This document shows, piece after piece, positions 1-6,061 of a stretch of DNA of 6,114 nt. Numbering within the stretch: position 1 is the stretch's first letter; the number at the start of each line of letters is the position of its first letter. The notes beneath the pieces are model-generated. The model made no database searches and was not told the DNA's origin. It worked only from the letters and a program-made list of their open reading frames with translations. The translations under genes were made by a program, and so were the position numbers. Location: positions 1 through 6,114 of the forward strand of contig CAJVYT010000277.1 in assembly GCA_913009765.1 (NCBI GenBank). The letters run 5' to 3'. Origin of the DNA: an uncultured candidate division Zixibacteria bacterium (GTDB taxonomy: Bacteria > Zixibacteria > MSB-5A5 > GN15 > FEB-12).

Positions 1-62
1 TTTTAATGATACGGCGACCACCGAGATCTACACTCTTTCCCTACACGACGCTCTTCCGATCT
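1..62 (+). other. Illumina TruSeq universal (P5) adapter, artefact
   Basis: Bases 5-62 match, from memory, the full 58-nt TruSeq universal adapter, starting AATGATACGGCGACC and ending CTCTTCCGATCT. Four T residues precede it. It is library-construction sequence, not genome. It abuts an open reading frame on the minus strand with no stop, so the contig end is an untrimmed adapter read-through and the real genome continues beyond base 63. Any coordinate or translation that runs into 1-62 is artificial. Confidence 0.98.
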
Positions 63-472
63 AATCCGTCTGGATGGTCTCCGAACCAATGCGACTTATC
101 AGTCAGCATCATATCGTAACCTAACAGGATAATACGCTTAAATCCCATGTTATAGGCTATGTTGATAGCCTGAAATCCTGAATTACCACCTTCATGGATA
201 ATATCAGGATCCAGCGACAAGCCCTTGTGGTTTTCACTCCTGATATATTCAATGCCGTACTTTTCAACTGCTTTTATGTCACGGGTAATTTTTCTGCCCT
301 TAAACTCTGGTGCGCCGTTGTGCCAGTTCCACCATTTAGAGTCACACCCATATAATATGTCCGCCCAAGGTGCTAATTTGTAATTATCGTTAACTGCTAT
401 GGTGAAATAGCCTTTGCAAGCGTCAACATCTTCTTGTGTTAAGGATGGGCCGCTAGCGATTATGATACATAC
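63..472 (-). CDS. MptE-like / 'norphogenetic'-type phage protein, partial (C-terminus missing, start unresolved)
   Basis: An open frame runs on the minus strand from just after an in-frame stop at 527-529 down to the adapter junction. The recognisable protein begins IIIASGPSLTQEDVD (466 downward). It then has ND.YKLAPWADILYGCD.KWWNWH, GGNSGFQAINIAYNMGFKR and IILLGYDM, and ends HWFGDHPDG where the adapter cuts it. This pattern (an early glycine-rich ASGPSL loop, a tryptophan-rich NDNY/LAPWAD segment and a GGNSG..A..LA...G stretch) matches, from memory, small phage proteins related to the MptE/DUF115 Rossmann-like group, often labelled 'norphogenetic protein'. Their biochemical role in phages is unsettled, and no reaction is claimed here. 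About 135 codons are visible, probably more than half of the gene. There is no ATG, GTG or TTG in frame before the ASGPSL motif; the first is a TTG some 80 residues in. The nearby ATG at 468-470 is out of frame and stops after five codons. The frame equals the -1 frame of the upstream 79-codon gene across a slippery A-run, so it may be expressed as a fusion. Family assignment is fairly good; the start is unknown. Confidence 0.7.
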
Positions 473-699
473 TTTTTTTTCTTGCCCTTCCTTTTTTTTA
501 CCTTTGTTTCTGATGGTTGAACGATCTTATTCTCAACCTTTGGCATAATCTTTGTGTCGTATTCGATTATTTCCGCTGCATTAGCTTCATTAACCAAATG
601 TAACATAAATTCTTTAGAATACTGTTTATCTGTTAATACCTGGCCTTTATCAAACATACCACTTTGAGTAAATGCCATTGATTTCATTTTAATTTTCAT
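460..699 (-). CDS. Small hypothetical head-module protein with lysine-rich C-terminus
   Basis: This 79-codon gene lies directly downstream of the capsid gene. It has a good ribosome-binding site (GAGG, five bases before the ATG at 697-699), which supports this start. Residues 1-45 have a pattern seen in short uncharacterised proteins found after phage capsid genes: MKIKMKSMA, then a 'F..G.v....' turn (F16, G19), then 'lv....A.ii' (residues 35-45). Residues 46-66 look linker-like, and 67-76 form a strongly basic run (KVKKRKGKKKK region). There is no signal peptide or membrane segment. The function is unknown; a head accessory or head-tail junction role is only a guess from position. The C-terminal codons contain two runs of eight A (492-499 and 473-480). 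The second forms A AAA AAG, and the -1 frame from there enters the MptE-like protein. The 79-residue product may therefore be only one of two products, with a longer frameshift fusion as the other. Confidence 0.8.
   Translation of the reverse strand: MKIKMKSMAFTQSGMFDKGQVLTDKQYSKEFMLHLVNEANAAEIIEYDTKIMPKVENKIVQPSETKVKKRKGKKKKYVS
472..492 (-). promoter_or_regulatory. Candidate -1 frameshift signal (Shine-Dalgarno-like tract plus A AAA AAG)
   Basis: Reading the minus strand, AGGAAGGG (492-485) is followed six bases later by the heptamer A AAA AAG at 478-472. The heptamer sits in the correct zero frame (codons AAA 477-475 and AAG 474-472) to be a tandem slippery site. Slipping back one base makes the next codon GTA at 472-470, and the frame then stays open through the whole MptE-like region. 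Without slipping, translation ends at TAA 460-462. The layout resembles the E. coli dnaX signal, which has a purine-rich Shine-Dalgarno-like element about ten bases before the same heptamer. I could not identify a convincing downstream stem-loop, only the short palindrome CGCTAGCG at about 450-457. RNA polymerase slippage on A8, or a missing A in the assembly, would give the same fusion. Confidence 0.5.
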
Positions 700-704
700 A
701 GTTA

Positions 705-708
705 CCTC
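705..708 (-). promoter_or_regulatory. Ribosome-binding site of the 79-codon gene
   Basis: GAGG lies five bases before the ATG at 699, in the minus-strand context TTTTGAGGTAACTATG. It starts immediately after the T-tract of the terminator, so the terminator and the translation start of this gene are packed together. This supports the chosen start. Confidence 0.75.
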
Positions 709-734
709 AAAAGAAAAGCGGCCCGGAGGCCGCT
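709..734 (-). terminator. Rho-independent terminator after the capsid gene
   Basis: On the minus strand, AGCGGCC (734-728), loop TCCG (727-724) and GGCCGCT (723-717) form a perfect 7-bp GC-rich stem. TTTTCTTTT follows (717-709, sharing its first T with the stem). The loop is closed by a C-G pair, giving a c(UCCG)g tetraloop of the very stable UNCG class. The stem begins six bases after the capsid stop codon. No T-run follows on the plus strand, so it acts leftward only. It probably ends most transcripts here and lets a fraction read through, keeping the capsid protein abundant relative to the genes that follow. Confidence 0.92.
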
Positions 735-739
735 ATAAC

Positions 740-1951
740 TTAAACTATTGTGGCTTTAATAAAAGCTTCTGTGCGGTATACGCAAACTGCGATACGTTCT
801 TCTGCTCTGATTGTAACCATGTTCTTCTGGAAATTAGTTGAATCTTCCAAAGACAATTCAACACTGGCCGCAGCTCTATCTTTAATTTCTGCGCCTAGTC
901 CAAAACTACCTACTACTACTTGTCCTGCTGTTAGTGAGTTAGTCACAATTACGGGTAAGCCCCATAATCTCGGCATACTCATTTCACGAGGATTACCGAC
1001 AATATAACGGTCATCACTTGTGCCAACCTTCTTAACATCAATATTGTACCATTGCGCGGGATTAAGGATGATAGCATCAGGCTGATACTCTGAAACATTT
1101 GCCTGTTTAATCATCTCACGAATAATATCAATTTGGTTTGTCAGCTCTGGTGACTGTACCGTATACGCGGTTGCCTGTGTATGGATACCGTTAAGCTCAC
1201 CGTTTGAACCCGTACCCAATAATAGCTGGGTTTCTTCCTTGAGTTTCAGGCCATACATTAAGCGACCATTAATAAAACTCTGCAAAGAAGCACTATCTTC
1301 AATCACCTGCTTCGAGGCTGGAATGAAATGGGCCAAAGTTTGAACCGCTTCACTAACCAGGGTGAACGTAATGCCTGATTCTGGTTTTGTGACATTTTCA
1401 AACGCTTCTGGTGATCCAGATACTTGTGGGCCTGCACTGTTAGTGAAAACATTCTCACGAACAAACTCAACAAGGTTGCTGGAGGTATTGCTTGATGGAA
1501 GTACGTCACGAATTGTCAAATTCCTGTTTGGTGTAGTATTAAAACCTGCTAACCGATCAGCAGGGACTAATGGCTGACTTGCGCCAGTAGCATTAATAAT
1601 AGCTGCCTTAACTTCCAGTCTTGCACGACCTGACCTGCCTTCTTGAACATCCTTGAACTGATCAGATTTAATGAACTCTGCGCCCACATCATAAGGAACA
1701 TCTTCGTCCTTAGTCGTAATGCCACTTTGCTCAATTTCGTGAATACGATCATACAGGCCGTTGTAATCTTCTGTTAGCTTGTCAATCGTTGCTTTGGTTT
1801 CTACTGATGTTTCACCAGAGAGCTTAATTTCGTCATTGGCTTTAGTGATCGCGTCTTGTACGCCATCAAATTTCTCCATCAGTGCTTTCTCGACCTTCTT
1901 CAGATCAAATAGCTGATCCTTCTTGTCAATGTCTTTGTTTTCTTCGCTCAT
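740..1951 (-). CDS. Major capsid protein, HK97 family (Phage_capsid)
   Basis: This 403-residue protein builds the icosahedral shell. From memory it aligns with most of HK97 gp5 (385 residues). Shared stretches include LTIRD..(145-149), TSSN..E.VRE.VFTN (156-171), KPES.ITF (189-196), LQS.IN.RLMYGL.LKEE (223-240), LNP..W.NI (296-304), WGLPV (330-334) and KNM.TI..EER.A (376-388). Residues 1 to about 115 are charged and helical (heptad-like around 15-75), matching the delta scaffold domain of HK97. By alignment with the HK97 cut after K103, the protease would cleave near K115, leaving about 288 residues. The HK97 cross-link residues K169, N356 and E363 align with K189, N377 and E384 here. The start is firm: TAAGGAG ends seven bases before the ATG and overlaps the protease stop. 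A terminator follows the gene at once. Confidence 0.97.
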   Translation of the reverse strand: MSEENKDIDKKDQLFDLKKVEKALMEKFDGVQDAITKANDEIKLSGETSVETKATIDKLTEDYNGLYDRIHEIEQSGITTKDEDVPYDVGAEFIKSDQFKDVQEGRSGRARLEVKAAIINATGASQPLVPADRLAGFNTTPNRNLTIRDVLPSSNTSSNLVEFVRENVFTNSAGPQVSGSPEAFENVTKPESGITFTLVSEAVQTLAHFIPASKQVIEDSASLQSFINGRLMYGLKLKEETQLLLGTGSNGELNGIHTQATAYTVQSPELTNQIDIIREMIKQANVSEYQPDAIILNPAQWYNIDVKKVGTSDDRYIVGNPREMSMPRLWGLPVIVTNSLTAGQVVVGSFGLGAEIKDRAAASVELSLEDSTNFQKNMVTIRAEERIAVCVYRTEAFIKATIV

Positions 1952-1958
1952 TTTGTAA

Positions 1959-1964
1959 CTCCTT
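1959..1964 (-). promoter_or_regulatory. Strong ribosome-binding site of the capsid gene
   Basis: AAGGAG sits seven bases before the capsid ATG, in the minus-strand context TTGTAAGGAGTTACAAAATG. Its first bases belong to the TAA stop of the protease gene, so ribosomes ending the protease lie on the capsid start. It is the best Shine-Dalgarno match in the window, which fits the high copy number of capsid protein. Confidence 0.88.
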
Positions 1965-2625
1965 ACAAATTCTTGATAATCGCAATCAGATCATCTGTTG
2001 CGTCGATGGTAGTGATTTCATTCAAAGCCTTTTCAGCATCACGCTTATGTAGCTTAGAGATACGACTCACTATCGCTGTCGCTTTTGACTTGGAAAAGCC
2101 TGACTCTCTCAGGTATTTTTCCACATCTTTTAAACTGTCTGCATCCTCTATTTCATACTTAACCTGCGAGATACGCGCATCGTCATCAGCAGGGAAATTG
2201 ACAATACTGATTTCTTTTAAATCAATTTCTTTAATTTCTCTTGTGCCGTCCTCTTTTTCTGTAGCTCCGCCTTTGGGGATCTTAAAACCGATGGATAACC
2301 CACTCATTGCGCCGCGCTTCATTGCTGAGTAAGCACTAGGCCCATCCATATGGTTTTCATCAATTAACCCTTTAGCATGGAGACCTGTTTTATCTTCTTT
2401 GAGGCTTGTCCAATCACCTACTGGTATTTTGTGGCTATCATGGTTAATGAACATAGAAATTCTATGTCCTTTTTTTAAAGTTTTTGAATAGGCACCTGGA
2501 AGGATGATGTCATTGACAGCATCCAGCCCGTTAAAGACTGAAGCATAGCCTTCGAATGATCCTTTCTCGTTACTGTCGAATTTGAGCTGGCATAGTTCCA
2601 GCGGGTTGTCCATTTTGTGTATCAT
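1963..2625 (-). CDS. Prohead maturation protease, HK97 family (Peptidase S78)
   Basis: This 220-residue serine protease is expected to be packaged inside the prohead, to cut the N-terminal delta region from the capsid protein, and then to digest itself. The family pattern is clear: FEGYASVFNGLDAVNDIILPGAY (24-46), FINHDSHKIPVG (59-70), AMSGLSIGF (106-114) and LKEISIVNFPAD (136-147). The likely catalytic residues are H62, S111 and E138; the H-to-S spacing of 49 equals that of HK97 gp4 (H65, S114). The C-terminal part (about 163-190) carries the VEKYLRESGFSKSKA motif common in this family. The frame could start at a TTG at 2646. I chose the ATG at 2625 because GGAG lies seven bases upstream and the family N-terminus fits; a second ATG at 2613 is possible. 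The gene overlaps the portal gene by 56 bp, and the capsid gene starts 11 bp after its stop. Confidence 0.93.
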   Translation of the reverse strand: MIHKMDNPLELCQLKFDSNEKGSFEGYASVFNGLDAVNDIILPGAYSKTLKKGHRISMFINHDSHKIPVGDWTSLKEDKTGLHAKGLIDENHMDGPSAYSAMKRGAMSGLSIGFKIPKGGATEKEDGTREIKEIDLKEISIVNFPADDDARISQVKYEIEDADSLKDVEKYLRESGFSKSKATAIVSRISKLHKRDAEKALNEITTIDATDDLIAIIKNL

Positions 2626-3826
2626 TGACTTTCTCCAGTTCTTCAAGCGGGGTTAAGTTGACCTGTACAGTTAAATCATCACCGCCTTCAACTATAGGGT
2701 CATTGTTTGATCTTCGTATTTCGTTTCTTGTCTTTAGTCCATTCTGTACTTGTGTACTCTGGATGGCTGCGCGTGTTTGGGAATCCATTTTGATAAATCC
2801 AGTTACGTCATGGTCTGCAAAATAACGATGTTTGTCTCTTGGTGCTATTAAACTGTACTTGATCGCTTGTTCCCATTCGTCGATATAATCTTGTAAAGTA
2901 AATGTCAGAAATGATAGTAGCTGTTGTTCAAATGAGGCAGGCCACGCACTTGTAGCGCCTGCTGCACCAATTAAAACTTCAGGTACGCCGAAGAAACGGG
3001 CGATTTCACCTAATTGCATTTTGCGAGTCTCAATCATCTGCATAGTGTCTGGGTTTAGTGTATCAGCCTCATACTTAACGTCACCCTCAAGTATCCACAA
3101 CTTGCCTTTGTTAAAAGCAGTCTCAGACATGCCATCATATAATTTTCTTGCCTGTTCGCGCTGGTCTTTTGTCAGGAATTTATCAAACATCAAGTAACCG
3201 CCGCCTGAACGTCCGCCATTGGCAAACTGACTAGCTGCGTAAGTGTCTGCTGATACTGACAGCCCTAAAGATTCTCTCGCGTATGAACTACGCTCCAAAC
3301 CAACTACACCATCACTGCCAAAGCCTTTTAAATGAAAAATAGACCTTTTGGAATAAACTCTCACCCCCTGACTCATCTGATAATGATAAGACAAAGAACC
3401 ATCGTCATTAATATGCGGGGTCATGCGACCTGGACGCAAAGGAATAAGCGATACCGGCCTATCACTTATCCATGTGATTTCTGCATAAGCGTTTGACCAC
3501 ATGCACATTTGCATAGTCATGGCTTTGCGAAAATCGCGTGGCTTCATTAACTGGTTTGGCGACAAATGAAACAAATCATTCAATGCGTGGTTTTTTAAAA
3601 CTCGTCTGCCGTCTTTTTTATCCTCATAGAACCCTAACGGCAGCGAACAAACTGAATTAGTAATGTATTGCACACAAGCCCATACTGCTGAGACTTGCAT
3701 AGCTCGATCATCGGTGACAGAGATGCCTGTATTAGTTCCTGCGCCTCCCGTGTACCCTACTTGCTTGCCAGTATCCTGATTTGAAAGACTGCCGATACCA
3801 AACCATCTTAACCATTGCGGTATCAT
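2570..3826 (-). CDS. Portal protein, HK97 family (Phage_portal)
   Basis: This 418-residue protein forms the ring at one capsid vertex through which DNA enters and leaves, and on which terminase docks. Family features in order: an N-terminal region ending in AVWACVQYITNSVCSLPLGFY (48-67), SNAYAEI (111-117), LIPLRPGRMTP (127-137), HLKGFGSDGVVGLERSS (165-181), the hallmark EIARFFGVPEVLIG (274-287), SFEQQLLSFLTFTLQDYIDEWEQAI (298-322), and TRNEIRRSNNDPIVEGGD (366-383) towards the C-terminus. The length is normal for the HK97 subfamily. Its ATG overlaps the large terminase stop as ATGA (3823-3826), behind a modest GGTGG, so translational coupling is likely. The last 56 bp overlap the protease gene. 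Nothing suggests truncation. Confidence 0.96.
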   Translation of the reverse strand: MIPQWLRWFGIGSLSNQDTGKQVGYTGGAGTNTGISVTDDRAMQVSAVWACVQYITNSVCSLPLGFYEDKKDGRRVLKNHALNDLFHLSPNQLMKPRDFRKAMTMQMCMWSNAYAEITWISDRPVSLIPLRPGRMTPHINDDGSLSYHYQMSQGVRVYSKRSIFHLKGFGSDGVVGLERSSYARESLGLSVSADTYAASQFANGGRSGGGYLMFDKFLTKDQREQARKLYDGMSETAFNKGKLWILEGDVKYEADTLNPDTMQMIETRKMQLGEIARFFGVPEVLIGAAGATSAWPASFEQQLLSFLTFTLQDYIDEWEQAIKYSLIAPRDKHRYFADHDVTGFIKMDSQTRAAIQSTQVQNGLKTRNEIRRSNNDPIVEGGDDLTVQVNLTPLEELEKVNDTQNGQPAGTMPAQIRQ

Positions 3827-5478
3827 AAGCCCACCGGATTAGACAAGAAGTCATCAAGGCTGCCGGTTTCTTCTTCTAAGATTGCTCTGTTCATAGCCAT
3901 TATCAATGCAACTACCCCGTCTATTTTATTCTCAAACCTTTCTTTGTTTGGAAATATGTTGTCCTTTTTATCCAGTTTTGCCGTGACATTGCCGAACATC
4001 CACATTAGTACGGGGTCATGCTGGAATTGAATATTCTTTTCTAAAATCTTGGCCTCAAGCTCTTTCATAGGCTGAGATAGATTTTTAACCGTTGCGCCTA
4101 CTTCAACCATCGGGAATCCATCTTCAAGTAATCTGGTTGCGATGTAAGTAGCCTGGAATGGGTCATATGGAACGCTGATAATCTCGTGATTAGTTTTTAA
4201 ATCTCGCAAATCATCTTCAATGTATTCGTAATCTGTTATATTTCCAGGTGTTGCTGTTAGCCACCCGTCTGCATGCCATGCTTTGTATCTTGTACTACCG
4301 CCATCGTTAATAACATCCTCTGGGAGGTAATGTTTGCAAAAAGCAGTCCACTTGCCACCGTTCTCAGGTGGAAACAGGATTGCCATACAAGCTATATCTT
4401 TCTTGGTCGCTAGGTCTAAAGCGACATAACAAGAACGGCCTTTGAAGTCGTTTATATCTAGTTTCTTTTTACAGGCTTGATACGCCAGCATATTCATCCA
4501 TGCTGCCTTTGCCCCAACCCACATATTGAGATGTTTGGTTTTATAGGCAACCTGTTTGGCGGCTGATCGTCTTGCTTGTAATAGTTGGCCGCTTAGGAAG
4601 TCCTTATCGACGCTTATATCATAATTAGGATTGGCTTTGATCTGGGCTTCGACGGTATCCCACTGATCGCCATCATCCAGTGTGTAGATAATCCCGAAAA
4701 TAGAATCGTCCTGTACTGTTCCCTTGAGGATCTGAATAACATCATTTCTGGCCGCGTAACATGGCCCACCTGTATCTGAGCCTGCCGTAGTGATCTGTAG
4801 CATTAACGGATTCGATCTTGCGCCCATACCAGTTTCAAATGTGTCTGCCATGTCGCTGTTTTTATGCTCGTGGTATTCATCAACTATCGCGCAGGAAGGT
4901 GAACCACCGTCTCCAGGATTGCCAATTACAGGTTTGAATACTGACCCTGTTTCGGGAATAGATAACGTCTTGGCATTAACGCCGATCTTATACTTTTTCT
5001 TAAACGCTGGAAGTTGTTCGCAAATCTGCTTAGCAGGCAGAAACACATGCCATGCCTGGTCCTCAGTAGTCGCACCACAATATATTTCTGCCCCTGCTTC
5101 GCCTTCAATGGTCATCATACCCAAACCAAGTCCGGCGACAAAAAAGGACTTCCCGTTTTTCCTGCCTACCTCAATATAAGCTTTGTTGAATCTCCGCTTG
5201 CCTGATTTGAAATAAAAGCCATAGATATTAACTACACAGAATATCTGCCAGTCACTTAATTTAAATTTCTGACCTTTCCATTTGCCTTTAACATGAGGCA
5301 GTTTCTCAAGAAACGTGCACCACTTTTCTACCTCATCCTGGTCAAGATATAAATCCTTTCGTTTTAAGTCACCTATAAAACGATTACATGATTGCTTAAC
5401 AAACTCACAAGCCGGAATAGTATCATTGAGAATAGAGTCTGCATACTTAACAGCCCTCTCACTAAAAGTCTGGCTCAT
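3823..5478 (-). CDS. terL: Terminase large subunit (ATPase and nuclease, Terminase_1 type)
   Basis: This 551-residue protein is the packaging motor: an N-terminal ATPase drives DNA into the prohead and a C-terminal RNase H-like nuclease cuts the concatemer. The ATPase part shows an adenine-motif-like LSDWQIF (74-80), a Walker A EVGRKNGKS (103-111), a Walker B CAIVDEYHEH with D200 and E201, and a coupling motif LQITTAGSD (227-235). The nuclease part shows YVALDLATKKD (351-361, D355 the first acidic residue), VPYDPFQA (436-443, D439) and KIDGVVALIMAM (518-529, D520). Both domains therefore look active. The length is usual for the HK97/P27-partner type. The ATG overlaps the small-subunit gene by 17 bp with only a weak upstream ribosome site, which suggests coupled translation. 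The stop overlaps the portal start by 4 bp. Confidence 0.97.
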   Translation of the reverse strand: MSQTFSERAVKYADSILNDTIPACEFVKQSCNRFIGDLKRKDLYLDQDEVEKWCTFLEKLPHVKGKWKGQKFKLSDWQIFCVVNIYGFYFKSGKRRFNKAYIEVGRKNGKSFFVAGLGLGMMTIEGEAGAEIYCGATTEDQAWHVFLPAKQICEQLPAFKKKYKIGVNAKTLSIPETGSVFKPVIGNPGDGGSPSCAIVDEYHEHKNSDMADTFETGMGARSNPLMLQITTAGSDTGGPCYAARNDVIQILKGTVQDDSIFGIIYTLDDGDQWDTVEAQIKANPNYDISVDKDFLSGQLLQARRSAAKQVAYKTKHLNMWVGAKAAWMNMLAYQACKKKLDINDFKGRSCYVALDLATKKDIACMAILFPPENGGKWTAFCKHYLPEDVINDGGSTRYKAWHADGWLTATPGNITDYEYIEDDLRDLKTNHEIISVPYDPFQATYIATRLLEDGFPMVEVGATVKNLSQPMKELEAKILEKNIQFQHDPVLMWMFGNVTAKLDKKDNIFPNKERFENKIDGVVALIMAMNRAILEEETGSLDDFLSNPVGL

Positions 5479-5860
5479 CAGGCTCTACTACTATCTTACT
5501 TCTGGCGCTCGGTGTTAGTCCAAGTTCTAATGAGCACATTCTTAACTGGATATGAGACGAGGCTGAAAAGTCTCTCTTTATCTCGCCTTCGTTATCTTCT
5601 TCCGTGTAAGCTCTTTCAAGCTCACCATGCAATATACAATACTGCGACAGAATGCTTTCGTCTGCCTCTGTTAACATATTAGCGTTCAATAGCACTTTAG
5701 TAATGCGCTTCCATTCCTTTTCAGCGTATTCATCTAACCATTCTGGCATGTCAGGGATTTTGCTATCTACTTTTAGTTTTTTATTTTTATCACCATGCCT
5801 ATCAGACCTATAAGTGTTCTCAAGTAAAAGTAAATTATCTGGTTTTCTTTTTCTTCCCAT
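5462..5860 (-). CDS. terS: Terminase small subunit, P27 family (Terminase_4)
   Basis: This 132-residue protein recognises phage DNA and hands it to the large terminase. The P27-family signatures are the N-terminus MGRKRKPDNLLLLENTYRSD (1-20), P..PEWLDEYAEKEW (36-50), the NMLTEADES..SQYC stretch (61-75), and the C-terminal ELGLTPSARSKI (112-123). The frame extends 13 codons further to a GTG at 5899. I chose the ATG at 5860 because MGRKRKP is the usual family N-terminus and the extension (IFFNTTYIEFKH) does not fit. Neither start has a strong Shine-Dalgarno site; only a weak GAG lies nine bases upstream of the ATG. The family is often a little longer, and the segment at about 88-104 seems short. 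Its 3' end overlaps the large-subunit gene by 17 bp. Confidence 0.92.
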   Translation of the reverse strand: MGRKRKPDNLLLLENTYRSDRHGDKNKKLKVDSKIPDMPEWLDEYAEKEWKRITKVLLNANMLTEADESILSQYCILHGELERAYTEEDNEGEIKRDFSASSHIQLRMCSLELGLTPSARSKIVVEPDEPDF

Positions 5861-5995
5861 ATGCTTAAACTCTATGTATGTAGTGTTAAAAAAAATCACA
5901 CCCTTGCAAAAACAGGCTATTCTGCTGTTGTGATATTAAAAAAGGGCTTGTTCTATAGGGTTTGCTGATACCATTTGACTATGTAAAAGTTTTTC
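5861..5995 (-). other. Leader upstream of the terminase genes; no gene called
   Basis: These 135 bases separate the small terminase start from the right adapter. One minus-strand frame is open from the adapter to a TAA at 5936-5938 (19 codons ending PIEQALF). It could be the tail of an upstream gene, but it is too short to identify. After it lies a weak hairpin, AACAG/CTGTT with a 9-base loop, followed by a short T-run. I found no convincing sigma-70 promoter pair. Confidence 0.4.
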
Positions 5996-6061
5996 AGATC
6001 GGAAGAGCACACGTCTGAACTCCAGTCACACTGATATATCTCGTATGCCGTCTTCTGCTTG
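5996..6061 (+). other. Illumina TruSeq indexed (P7) adapter, artefact
   Basis: The stretch begins AGATCGGAAGAGCACACG and continues through CTCCAGTCAC, the index ACTGATAT (6030-6037) and the P7 end ATCTCGTATGCCGTCTTC to CTGCTTG. This matches the standard TruSeq indexed adapter from memory; the index agrees with what I recall as TruSeq index 25. It is library sequence, so the genome is cut at about 5995. Confidence 0.98.

Noticed and set aside
455..470. ATG at 468-470 as the start of the MptE-like gene
   Set aside because: It is in the wrong frame and reaches TAG after five codons.
750..1007. Plus-strand open frames inside the capsid, protease and terminase genes (for example 750-1007, 1973-2332, 4790-5179)
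   Set aside because: They are antisense shadows of clearly recognised genes and show no family pattern of their own.
2626..2646. TTG start of the protease, seven codons longer
   Set aside because: The ATG at 2625 has GGAG seven bases upstream and needs no rare start codon.
5861..5899. GTG-initiated 13-codon extension of the small terminase
   Set aside because: The extension does not resemble the family N-terminus, whereas MGRKRKP from the ATG at 5860 does.
5909..5927. Hairpin AACAG/CTGTT with trailing T residues as a terminator of an upstream gene
   Set aside because: The stem has only five pairs with a nine-base loop and little GC, so it is too weak to call.
5939..5983. Possible promoter for the head operon (TATAGA near 5951 with TTTACA or GTCAAA upstream)
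   Set aside because: TTTACA is about 24 bases from TATAGA, and GTCAAA at a usable spacing is a poor -35 match. The late promoter probably lies outside the window.
63..5995. Terminal repeats, cos site, CRISPR array, tRNA or attachment site
   Set aside because: No repeat array, cloverleaf or terminal repeat was seen by eye, and the ends of the insert are adapter junctions rather than genome ends.
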